A stretch of 24,051 bases of DNA from positions 1 through 24,051 of the forward strand of contig DEBL01000171.1 in assembly GCA_002348535.1 (NCBI GenBank). Direction: 5' to 3'. The notes below the pieces were generated by a model, which did no database searches, was not told the DNA's origin, and saw only the letters and a program-made list of their open reading frames with translations. Shown here in pieces: positions 6,208 through 13,707 of the stretch (its first letter is position 1; the number at the start of each line of letters is the position of its first letter). This DNA is from Deltaproteobacteria bacterium UBA2957. Lineage in GTDB: Bacteria > Myxococcota_A > UBA796. A program made the position numbers and the translations under genes.

Positions 6208-7179
6208 GTGGAAGACGAATACGTTCCAAGCAACCAAGTCCAGATAAAGAAGCTTCATGTGTTCTTGATGGTCGCCATCGCAACGCTTGTGGGTGTTGTA
6301 GGCGGCACCGTCAGCAATGAAATGTTCTCCGAACCGGTCGTCATCATGCCGCCACCGGAGGTCATCAAGGAAGAACTCACCGAAGCAGAACTTCGCATGC
6401 TCGCTGAAGACCTCTTGGCCACCGAGAGCGAAAAAGCCGATGAGGCCATGAATCGCGTCAAATCGCTTCAGGAAGAATTGGCCGCCAAGGAAGCCGAACT
6501 CAACAAGCTTCGCGGCGACAAAGCACAGTCCTCTGAGCGCAAAAGTCGATTGTCGGAGGAAATTTCCTTTCTCCGCGTACAACTCGCCTCTGCCGAAGAG
6601 GAACGCGACACCCTCCGGAAGGAACTCAAGCAGACCCTGAAGGAACTCGATTTTCAGGTGGCTCAGTCTCAAAAGTTCAAACGCAAAGCCAAGCGGTACA
6701 AGATGGAGTCCACCACAAACTTGTGGAGTGCGTTCCTCGCAAACGCCAAGGTGAACATTTGCGACCGCGGATCACGCAAGCGGCATGCGAAGTGCCATGC
6801 AGCTGTAGAGGAAGCGCTCAGCAGCCAAATGCGCAGCCGATTTACCGTGTGCGTGGACACCTATCAGTCCGTTCCCGTCCTCAAGCAGATGGGCAAGTCC
6901 GAATCCATTCCCAAGTACTCGGCCCGCCTGAGCAAGGACAACAAGTTCACCAAGAAGGGGTGGTACGTGCTGTTCTGCGACCCGACCTTACCCGAAGCGG
7001 GCGATGAGGACCTCAAGGGCGACGATGTTCCAACATGGAAGTCAACCTACGGGGTCAACGAAGAACTGGGCATCGACGACCCCGAACCCGACGCAACCCG
7101 CGACCAAGCAGAAGAGCGAGAAGACCCCATCGAGGACGAACTGGATCTCGATGCGATCGACCTCGACTTTGGGGACTGA
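6208..7179 (+). CDS. Membrane-anchored coiled-coil protein of unknown function
   Basis: The 323-residue protein is not one I recognise. A GTG start is chosen because AGGAGG lies four bases upstream and it leaves a short N-terminal cytoplasmic stretch before one transmembrane helix (about residues 13-33, HVFLMVAIATLVGVVGGTV). Residues 45-155 form a long Glu/Lys/Leu heptad coiled coil (KSLQEELAAKEAELNKLR and following). Residues 165-265 are a compact basic domain with four cysteines (NICDRGS, HAKCHAAV, TVCVDTY, LFCDPTL), and the last 60 residues are strongly acidic and unstructured. It follows the GT2 gene by 28 bp and ends 3 bp from the convergent rsmG stop. The topology suggests an inner-membrane stalk presenting a disulfide-capable globular domain in the periplasm, possibly partnering the adjacent glycosyltransferases. 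Confidence 0.75.
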   Translation: MEDEYVPSNQVQIKKLHVFLMVAIATLVGVVGGTVSNEMFSEPVVIMPPPEVIKEELTEAELRMLAEDLLATESEKADEAMNRVKSLQEELAAKEAELNKLRGDKAQSSERKSRLSEEISFLRVQLASAEEERDTLRKELKQTLKELDFQVAQSQKFKRKAKRYKMESTTNLWSAFLANAKVNICDRGSRKRHAKCHAAVEEALSSQMRSRFTVCVDTYQSVPVLKQMGKSESIPKYSARLSKDNKFTKKGWYVLFCDPTLPEAGDEDLKGDDVPTWKSTYGVNEELGIDDPEPDATRDQAEEREDPIEDELDLDAIDLDFGD

Positions 7180-7182
7180 GCC

Positions 7183-7713
7183 TCAGGCCCGAACCAACAG
7201 GGTTCGCACGCGGGATTGCGGACCCAAGGGGTAGGTATGGGTCTCCTTCACGTCCCAGCCCGGGAACAGAGGAGGAACATCGCCGGACAGCAGCACAGCC
7301 CTTCCACCGGGGAGCAACAGCCGAGCCGCATCCTTCAGATACAAGGGCGGCGGTTTGTAGGCTCGACTGATGACTCCGTCAAACCGTAGCTCAATCGACT
7401 CGGTTCGACAGTGATGAATCGTCGCGTTTTGAATGCCCGCACCTTGAATCACCGCGCGCAGAAACGCGACTCGTTTTGCCCGACTCTCCACCAAGTGAAC
7501 TTCTGCATCTGGATTTCGGGCCGCCAATGCAATCCCGGGGAATCCAGCGCCGCTGCCGAGGTCAACCCAGCGTCCCGATACTGGAATCCCATCCACTGCT
7601 CGAGCCGCATCCTCGAAATGATGCATCGTATCGCCGGGGCCCACTAAGTTCATCGCACCGCGCCACTTCTCCAGCAACGCACGGTGCTCCAACTCAACTG
7701 CGGTCAGCCTCAT
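7183..7713 (-). CDS. rsmG: 16S rRNA (guanine527-N7)-methyltransferase RsmG (GidB)
   Basis: RsmG methylates G527 of 16S rRNA, in the 530 loop. The 176-residue protein has the SAM-binding motif DLGSGAGFPG at residues 51-60, the following acidic strand VHLVESRAKRVAFLR, and the signature FDGVISRAY. Its N-terminal helix bundle is abbreviated (EKWRGAMNLVG, HFEDAARAV) and the whole protein is about 30 residues shorter than the E. coli enzyme. The ATG overlaps the mnmG stop (ATGA), so an upstream start is not available without deep overlap and the short form appears genuine. It is coupled to mnmG, the conserved gidAB pair. In many bacteria parA comes next; here an oppositely oriented trio of genes intervenes. 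Confidence 0.92.
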   Translation of the reverse strand: MRLTAVELEHRALLEKWRGAMNLVGPGDTMHHFEDAARAVDGIPVSGRWVDLGSGAGFPGIALAARNPDAEVHLVESRAKRVAFLRAVIQGAGIQNATIHHCRTESIELRFDGVISRAYKPPPLYLKDAARLLLPGGRAVLLSGDVPPLFPGWDVKETHTYPLGPQSRVRTLLVRA

Positions 7714-9563
7714 CCTGCCGTTCGCCGCGCGAGCAACACCGCCAACATATCGATGGCCGCAGGTGTCACGCCCGGAAGCCGCGCCGCCGCACCCAGCGTG
7801 GCGGGCTTGGCCGCACGGAGACGCTCCGCCACCTCTGTCGAGATGCCTGGCGCATCAAAGTTCATATCCGAGGGTATGACCACAGACGCCATCTTGCGCG
7901 TTCGCTCTGCACGCTGCGCCTCACGGGCGAGATATCCAGCGTACTTAATGTCGGTTTCAACCTGCAGAGCAATCGCGGCACTGACGGTGGGAACGTCATC
8001 CAGCAGCGCCTCCAGCGCAGCCCACGACACGGTGGGACGACGCAGCAGCTCCGCGACGGTTAGCGGCTTGCGCGGCACTGCAATCCCCAAGTCTTTGCAG
8101 CGATGGGTCACCTCAGCATTGGGACGGACCATGGTCGCCTCACACCAAGCGCGCGCGCTGTCGATGGCCGCAAGTTTGGTCTGCAACCGATCCCATGCTG
8201 CATCGTTGACCAAACCCACCGATCGGCCCTTTGGGGTCAGTCGACGGTCTGCGTTGTCTTCTCGTAGCAGCAGTCGGTGCTCGGCACGGCTTGAGAACAT
8301 TCGGTAGGGCTCGCCGCCGACACCCCGCGTCACGAGGTCATCAATCAGCACACCCATGTACGCTTCGTCACGACCGAGGACAAAGGGCTCTCCCAATACC
8401 GCGGACGTTCCCGCAATGAGTCCTTGAGCCGCTGCCTCTTCGTACCCGCTGGTTCCATTGACTTGCCCGGCCAAATACAGGCCAGGAATCGCAGAGTGCT
8501 GCAGGCCATGGTCGAGGTCCCGAGGGTCGGCAAAGTCGTATTCCACGGCATAGCCGTCCTGAAGGATTTCAGCGGACTCGAGGCCGCGAATCGAACGAAC
8601 CATGGCCAACTGCACATCCGCTGGCAGGCTTGTAGAGAGACCGTTCACATACACGCGATCGGTATTCAGGCCTTCCGGTTCCAAAAACAACTGGTGGCGT
8701 TCCTTGTCAGCAAATCGAACGATTTTATCTTCGATGCTGGGGCAGTACCGAGGCCCTCTGCCCTCAATTTGTCCCGAGAACAGCGGAGAACGATCAAGCG
8801 AACTGCGGATCAACGCGTGAGTGTTGGCATTGGTATAGGCGATGTGACAATCAATCTGTGGCAGGGTCTTTTCGCGCGACTGAAACGAAAACTGTCCCTC
8901 TGGCATCGTCTCCGTCTGCACTTCGATCGCATCCCAGTCGATGGTGCGTCCATCGAGGCGTGGGGTCGTTCCGGTTTTCAGGCGACCGAGGCGGAGGCCC
9001 AGCCCCTTGAGGCGCCGAGAGAGTCGACTTGCGGCGGCCTCTCCAACACGGCCACCGTCAACCTGTTGATCCCCGCAGTGCATCACAGCTGACAGGAACG
9101 TGCCCGTGGTCAGGATGACGGCATCGGCGGCCACGGTCTCGCCTGTGTTTAGTTCGACCCCGATGACCCGCTGTCCATCCACCTCGAGGTCGACAGCCTC
9201 ACCTTCCATCACACGGATTTGGCGCTCCGCCTCAATGACCCTCCGCATCGCTGCAGGGTACAGGTCGATGTCGACCTGCGCTCGACTGGCCTGAACGGCG
9301 AGACCTTTCCGGGTATTCAGCCGCCGAAACTGAATCGTGCAGGCATCGGCCACTTGTCCCATCGCACCACCGAGGGCATCAATCTCGCGAACCAAATTGC
9401 CCTTGGCGAGGCCCCCAACAGCGGGGTTGCACGACAGTCGGCCGATGTGATCCAGCTTCATGGTGACCATGACCACCGACGCACCCAATCGGGCCGCAGC
9501 CAAAGCGGCTTCGCAACCGGCGTGCCCCGCGCCAACAACAACGATGTCCACGGTTGTCTTCAT
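7710..9563 (-). CDS. mnmG: tRNA U34 modification enzyme MnmG (GidA)
   Basis: MnmG, with MnmE, installs the carboxymethylaminomethyl group at C5 of the wobble uridine of certain tRNAs, using FAD and methylene-tetrahydrofolate. The 617-residue length is normal. The Rossmann FAD motif VVGAGHAGCEAA begins at residue 9. The hallmark segment CNPAVGGLAKGNLVREIDALGG starts at C45, and the second conserved cysteine is C274 (PRYCPSIEDK). TGTFLSAVMHCG and SGYEEAAAQGL are also present, and the C-terminal helical region runs to the end. Start choice is firm: GGAGGAGAG lies four bases upstream (plus-strand 9567-9575). It is divergent from the GT-C gene at 9619, with 55 bp between them. mnmE is not in the window. 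Confidence 0.97.
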   Translation of the reverse strand: MKTTVDIVVVGAGHAGCEAALAAARLGASVVMVTMKLDHIGRLSCNPAVGGLAKGNLVREIDALGGAMGQVADACTIQFRRLNTRKGLAVQASRAQVDIDLYPAAMRRVIEAERQIRVMEGEAVDLEVDGQRVIGVELNTGETVAADAVILTTGTFLSAVMHCGDQQVDGGRVGEAAASRLSRRLKGLGLRLGRLKTGTTPRLDGRTIDWDAIEVQTETMPEGQFSFQSREKTLPQIDCHIAYTNANTHALIRSSLDRSPLFSGQIEGRGPRYCPSIEDKIVRFADKERHQLFLEPEGLNTDRVYVNGLSTSLPADVQLAMVRSIRGLESAEILQDGYAVEYDFADPRDLDHGLQHSAIPGLYLAGQVNGTSGYEEAAAQGLIAGTSAVLGEPFVLGRDEAYMGVLIDDLVTRGVGGEPYRMFSSRAEHRLLLREDNADRRLTPKGRSVGLVNDAAWDRLQTKLAAIDSARAWCEATMVRPNAEVTHRCKDLGIAVPRKPLTVAELLRRPTVSWAALEALLDDVPTVSAAIALQVETDIKYAGYLAREAQRAERTRKMASVVIPSDMNFDAPGISTEVAERLRAAKPATLGAAARLPGVTPAAIDMLAVLLARRTAG

Positions 9564-9618
9564 GGTCTCTCCTCCGCCCTTCTAACCCACTGCGTCGCGG
9601 CAACAGGTACGATGCATC

Positions 9619-11172
9619 ATGCGCGATCATTTGCACCTATTGTTGCTGGTCGGTTTGTACATGCTCTTCATGGACAAACCCGCCCACATCGACGATGCGA
9701 ATTTTCTCGCCTTGGCCCGGTCTGCTGCGTCCAATCCATGGGCCCCTCACGACATCATGATCAACTGGGGCGGCGTGACCGAGCGGGCCTTTGATGTTCT
9801 GTCCAATCCGCCCGGAATCGCTTGGTGGTTGGCCCCAGTCGCTCATTTGTCGGTCTTTTGGATGCACCTGTGGATGCTGCCCTGGTTGGTCATTGCTGCC
9901 ATCGGCTGCAGCCGTCTCGGGCAACGAATCGCTGGAAACGGTCCGTTTGCTTCTGTGCTCATCTGCGGCGCCCCCATTGCCATGTTGGCCTCGCATTCTC
10001 TGACCCCCGACCTTCCTCTTCTGGCCTGCACGCTCTGGGGGCTCGACGCCGTCACCGATCCCCAGCGAAGCCGACGCGGTGCGCTCATCGTGGGATTCGG
10101 AGCTTGGTTTCGCTACAGTGCACTCGCGTTGATTCCCATTGTGATCTTGTGGCCATGGCTTCATGGCGATCGGAGACGCGCATTGGAGTTGGGAATACTC
10201 GCAGCAATTCCTTTCGCGGCTCTATCCGTCCATGACCTAATGGCCTACGAAGCCATCCATGCGTTCGCCATGACGGAATTTCAGTCGGTGTCCAACAGTC
10301 CTGACCAACTGTTTCACAAAGGGGTCGCCTCGATGGCCGCCTTTGGAGGCGCAGCGGTTCTTCCGGTGCTGGCTTGGGCACGACCGCGCAGAGCGGCAGC
10401 GGGTGCGGTTGCAGGGCTCGCGGTCGGATGGATGGCTGCAGCGTGGGCAGACCACAGCGGTACCGCGCTGGTGGCGACCGTTGCCGCCTGTGGGGCCGGG
10501 GGGTGCAGTTATGCCGCAGCATTCACCGCTCGCAATCGAGTCGACGGATGGCTCGCGGCATGGACCGTGACGGGAATCGTGTTCTTGCTGGGCCTGCGGT
10601 TCACCGCTGCCCGCTACTGGATTCCATTTTTTGCCCCTGCCGTTCTGATCGGTCTGCGTCACGCATCCCCGCGTCTGACGCAAATCGCGGCAGCGCTCAC
10701 CCTCACCTTGTCTCTCGCTTTGGCTTCCGATGACCGCGATCTTGCGATGATTCAGTCCGATGCCGCCGGGGTCGCAGCTGCGGCCGGGGTCGGGCGAATC
10801 GCGGGCCACTGGGGCTTTCAGCACCACCTGATGGCTCAAGGGTGGTCCAGCGTTGAAGATGACCAGCACATAAAACCAGGGGCATGGGTCGCCGAGTCTC
10901 GAATTTCATGGCCACAAGAACCTGCGAACGCCTGCTTTGACTTCGTTCACGTCGTCCCCCTGTACGACCCCAATCCGGGTCTCCGCATCCACACTGAGGC
11001 GGGGGGCGCAAACATCCACGGCCATTCCATCGCGGGTCGTCCACCGATGCCGGTGTTTGCCCCATGGAGCGTGGGGTCCGATCCGATGGATGTGCTCACT
11101 CTTCGGCGGGCATGCCCCGACCCGTCTTCTGAATCGCCCACGCCCGACGGATCTCCCAACCACACCCGATGA
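9619..11172 (+). CDS. Second polytopic GT-C-like membrane protein
   Basis: The 517-residue membrane protein has about ten hydrophobic segments, from LLLLVGLYMLFM at the N-terminus to roughly residue 375. A soluble C-terminal domain of about 140 residues with two cysteines follows (ANACFDFVHV, RRACPDPS). The first loop carries HIDDANFLALARS, an acidic pair at the position where PMT/GT39-like GT-C enzymes have the catalytic Asp/Glu, and ALSVHDLMAYEA lies in a later loop. Length and layout closely match the GT-C-like protein at 3505-5061, suggesting a shared role or distant paralogy, although I see little local identity. The ATG at 9619 has no good ribosome binding site. An upstream ATG at 9612 is out of frame. 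A putative dolichol- or polyprenyl-phosphate-sugar dependent glycosyltransferase is the best guess, not proven. Confidence 0.65.
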   Translation: MRDHLHLLLLVGLYMLFMDKPAHIDDANFLALARSAASNPWAPHDIMINWGGVTERAFDVLSNPPGIAWWLAPVAHLSVFWMHLWMLPWLVIAAIGCSRLGQRIAGNGPFASVLICGAPIAMLASHSLTPDLPLLACTLWGLDAVTDPQRSRRGALIVGFGAWFRYSALALIPIVILWPWLHGDRRRALELGILAAIPFAALSVHDLMAYEAIHAFAMTEFQSVSNSPDQLFHKGVASMAAFGGAAVLPVLAWARPRRAAAGAVAGLAVGWMAAAWADHSGTALVATVAACGAGGCSYAAAFTARNRVDGWLAAWTVTGIVFLLGLRFTAARYWIPFFAPAVLIGLRHASPRLTQIAAALTLTLSLALASDDRDLAMIQSDAAGVAAAAGVGRIAGHWGFQHHLMAQGWSSVEDDQHIKPGAWVAESRISWPQEPANACFDFVHVVPLYDPNPGLRIHTEAGGANIHGHSIAGRPPMPVFAPWSVGSDPMDVLTLRRACPDPSSESPTPDGSPNHTR

Positions 11173-11311
11173 GGCACAAGGCGTTGTGAAGCCCCAGCCA
11201 CATCAGGCCTCGGGCACCAAGCGAGGGCACCAACAACAGCGACAACATCACGCTTGCCAACAACCATGAGAAGGCAACAATCAAAGCGGGTCTGACACGC
11301 GTGCGAGGCAT
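11096..11311 (-). CDS. Small two-helix membrane protein (possible)
   Basis: A 71-residue ORF is antisense to the last 77 bp of the upstream GT-C gene and otherwise fills the gap before the next plus-strand gene. It has a basic start (MPRTRVR), two clear hydrophobic segments (ALIVAFSWLLASVMLSLLLV and ARGLMWLGLHNALCLIGCG) joined by a short turn, and a positively charged WEIRRAWAIQK tail, as expected for an inner-membrane hairpin. The frame could begin two codons earlier at a TTG. No strong Shine-Dalgarno sequence is visible. The hydrophobic pattern is too regular to be an obvious shadow, since half of it lies outside any other gene. Function is unknown. It may still be spurious. Confidence 0.5.
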   Translation of the reverse strand: MPRTRVRPALIVAFSWLLASVMLSLLLVPSLGARGLMWLGLHNALCLIGCGWEIRRAWAIQKTGRGMPAEE

Positions 11312-11371
11312 GCACAAAGTCTACCCAAATACCGGTTTTCCTGTAGGGTGCAGTGCATTGGAGCCCCCCTC

Positions 11372-11950
11372 ATGCAACACATCAGTGCCGCCTACTACAT
11401 TTTTCGGCGACACCCTTTTCGATGGATCTTGCTCGGTCTGCTGTTCGGGGCCATGTCCAACTTGTTGGTCGGGATCTTTCTGCTGCCCAACTTTATTCGG
11501 ATCGTCCGAGCGTCCGCACCGGAAGATGCACCACCCCCCGAACTCGGGGACCTGTTTAGGCTCGATTACATCTCGGACGACATCGTCACGGTGGTGGTTT
11601 GGAACATGGCGCTTTTTGCGGGTATCTGCCTCTGTGGAATCGGCACTCTCATCGTAGCGGTGTTGGGAGTATGGACCCAACACCTGTGTGCCGACCGCCT
11701 TTACGCACCCATTGACTGCTTACGGGCTTCCTATCATCACGGAAAGTCAAACGCAGGAGAGATCATCATCACGCTGCTGACCTTTTTTATTGTGTTCAGC
11801 CTGTTGGTTTTCGTGACTTGTTTTCTTGGCGTGATCGTGGTGACACCGCTGGCCATCATGTCGCTTGAGCGATTCTATGCATCAAACCGAGACGCCATCA
11901 TTGCCGCCGCCGATGCCGCGGGTGTGCCGCGACTGGTTGAATCCCATTAA
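11372..11950 (+). CDS. Integral membrane protein of unknown function
   Basis: From the ATG at 11372 (GGAG about eight bases upstream) the protein has 192 residues. A GTG eight codons earlier is less likely because the first family-like feature is AAYYIFRRHPFRWILLGLLFG. Three to four long hydrophobic segments are visible: 17-40, 70-100 and 130-165. A polar Pro/Glu-rich loop (ASAPEDAPPPELGDLF) lies between the first two. The last stretch, LAIMSLERFYASNRDAIIAAADAAG, is amphipathic and probably cytoplasmic. The layout resembles small DUF4013-like membrane proteins, but I cannot assign a family. It lies 9 bp upstream of the pseudouridine synthase gene and is probably co-transcribed with it. Confidence 0.8.
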   Translation: MQHISAAYYIFRRHPFRWILLGLLFGAMSNLLVGIFLLPNFIRIVRASAPEDAPPPELGDLFRLDYISDDIVTVVVWNMALFAGICLCGIGTLIVAVLGVWTQHLCADRLYAPIDCLRASYHHGKSNAGEIIITLLTFFIVFSLLVFVTCFLGVIVVTPLAIMSLERFYASNRDAIIAAADAAGVPRLVESH

Positions 11951-11959
11951 GCCCTCGGG

Positions 11960-12946
11960 GTGACACCTTCTGCTTCCAATGATGCGGTCCGCTCCGTCTT
12001 GGTTCAGTCCGACGGAGACGGCCGTCGGGTCGATCAGTACCTTGCCATTCGCTTTCCTCGGTTTTCCCGCAGCCGAATCCAACGCATGATCAAGAACGGA
12101 GAGATCCTTCGATCCGATGGTCCAATCAAACCGTCCAGCACCCTCTGCGCGGGAGAAGAACTACTGGTGAATGCTCCGGAGTTGGCGCCCCCCGGCCCTC
12201 CGCCACCGCTTCCAACTGTGTTGTACGAAGACGAGCGAATTTTAGCGGTCTCAAAGCCCGCGGGCATGCTCGCGCATCCGGCAGGGTTGACGTTTACGTA
12301 CGGACTAGTGGGCATTGCGCGGGCCGCGCGGCCGGACCACAAGGTCGATCTTGCACACCGACTGGATCGCGAGACCAGCGGCGTAAATGTACTGACGAAA
12401 GATAAGGCTGCGAACGCCTTTCTAAAGGCCGCCTTCTACGACAAACGGCCTTCAAAGACCTATCACGCAATCGTGCATGGAAGCCCGACTTGGGACCACC
12501 AAACGGTCGATGGGCCAATCGGTCGAGCGGCGGGATCGCGCATTCGGATCCGACGAGGCGTCAGCGCCGATGGACTTCCAGCATGCACCGAGGTCGATGT
12601 ACTGGTGCGCATGGGCTCGTTCAGCTTGGTGAGCGCTAAACCGCAGACCGGACGTACCCACCAGATTCGTGTTCATCTCGAACATCTGGGATTTCCGATT
12701 TTGGGGGATAAGATGTATGGGCAACCCGATCGCATTTTCCTGCACACCCTCGACCATGGAGTCGACAGCAGCATCCGCGCCGCCACGGGCTTTCCCCGAC
12801 ACGCACTTCACGCAGCGGCCATTACCATTCCACACCCTGATGGAGGCGCAGTCACCATCAAGGCACCCTTAGAACCCGACATGGCCGCCATCGTCGCCGG
12901 CGCACAACCCAGCTGGCCCGACCCTACAGAGGACTCCGAATCATGA
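11960..12946 (+). CDS. RluA/RluD-family pseudouridine synthase
   Basis: This enzyme isomerises specific uridines in 23S rRNA (or tRNA) to pseudouridine. The 328-residue protein has an N-terminal S4 RNA-binding domain (about 22-75: RRVDQYLAIRFPRFSRSRIQ and after), then the catalytic domain. HRLDRETSG starts at residue 133 with the catalytic aspartate D136, and KPQTGRTHQIRVHL and HLGFPILGDKMYG form the rest of the active site. The start is a GTG at 11960. No in-frame ATG precedes the S4 domain, and a TTG fourteen codons in is the only nearby alternative. The stop overlaps the next gene's ATG by 4 bp. Without a specificity marker I do not choose between rluC, rluD and truC. The S4 plus HRLD arrangement is most like RluC/RluD. 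Confidence 0.92.
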   Translation: MTPSASNDAVRSVLVQSDGDGRRVDQYLAIRFPRFSRSRIQRMIKNGEILRSDGPIKPSSTLCAGEELLVNAPELAPPGPPPPLPTVLYEDERILAVSKPAGMLAHPAGLTFTYGLVGIARAARPDHKVDLAHRLDRETSGVNVLTKDKAANAFLKAAFYDKRPSKTYHAIVHGSPTWDHQTVDGPIGRAAGSRIRIRRGVSADGLPACTEVDVLVRMGSFSLVSAKPQTGRTHQIRVHLEHLGFPILGDKMYGQPDRIFLHTLDHGVDSSIRAATGFPRHALHAAAITIPHPDGGAVTIKAPLEPDMAAIVAGAQPSWPDPTEDSES

Positions 12947-13698
12947 TTGCTACGCTCTTGCTTACCCTCCTCACCGCTCCATCATGGGCGGAAACCACGG
13001 ATGCGGAGACTCCGCCCGTCGCCCCCGATTCAGCAGAAACCGCCACGATTGAGAAGTTGCCGCCCCCTCCCCAGAGCCTCGGTCAGTTGACTCCCGAGCG
13101 ACTGATGGCGCTTCGGACCTACAAAGCCAAGCGACTGCAGGTTCGTGCAGAGACAGAGTACCGCGGTTCCTCCGTCGCGACCTTCACGTCGATGTCCTAC
13201 GGCCACCCTCACGGTCTGGGCACAGGGGTCGTCGTCACGGACAACATCTCCACCTTCCGCACATGGGGCGTTTACCGCGGTCCACAGCGTCTATCCACCC
13301 CCGACTTTCTTACCCTTTCAGGTGCGGATGCAGACCGCGACGCCTTGGTCTCCGACATCCGACGGCTCCGAACGAACGCGCGGCGGTGGTACATCGGCGC
13401 CGGGATTGGGGTTGCTGGTGTGGTCGCCGGCCTCGTGGGCATGGCGACCGCTACGGATATCGACACCTACAATCAGTTCAATCGCGTGTCATTGGGCGGA
13501 ACCTTTCTGACCATCAGCGGTCTCTTTGGTGCGAGTTTCCCAGGCTCCAAGGCGGAACGCCTGTACAAATATCCGGGCGCCTCAATGACCTCGGACCAAG
13601 CCAACGACCTCGCCCACGCAGCAAACGAGACGCTGCGACAAGAGCTATCCATCGCACCCAATGAAGCATGGCTGCTCGACTTGGGCGCGACTGACTAA
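12943..13698 (+). CDS. Exported protein of unknown function
   Basis: The 251-residue protein starts with a short signal peptide (MIATLLLTLLTAPSWA, likely cleaved before ETTDAE), so it is periplasmic or outer-membrane. A Pro-rich linker (EKLPPPPQSLGQLTPERLM) follows, then a mixed domain with YRGSSVATFTSMSYGHPHG and GVYRGPQRLSTPDFLTL. Two Gly-rich hydrophobic stretches (YIGAGIGVAGVVAGLVGMAT near 148-168, and VSLGGTFLTISGLFGASF near 183-200) may be a membrane hairpin. I do not recognise the family. Translation is coupled to the pseudouridine synthase gene by an ATGA overlap, which probably reflects operon packing more than shared function. It converges with the next minus-strand gene, 9 bp away. 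Confidence 0.82.
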   Translation: MIATLLLTLLTAPSWAETTDAETPPVAPDSAETATIEKLPPPPQSLGQLTPERLMALRTYKAKRLQVRAETEYRGSSVATFTSMSYGHPHGLGTGVVVTDNISTFRTWGVYRGPQRLSTPDFLTLSGADADRDALVSDIRRLRTNARRWYIGAGIGVAGVVAGLVGMATATDIDTYNQFNRVSLGGTFLTISGLFGASFPGSKAERLYKYPGASMTSDQANDLAHAANETLRQELSIAPNEAWLLDLGATD

Positions 13699-13707
13699 GC
13701 TGTGGTC

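Noticed and set aside
8424..9092. 222-residue plus-strand ORF inside mnmG
   Set aside because: It is wholly antisense to the well-matched MnmG, and its translation has low-complexity mixed composition with no motif.
9608..9620. Promoter giving a leaderless GT-C transcript (TACGAT just before the ATG)
   Set aside because: The -10-like hexamer has no -35 partner at a suitable distance.
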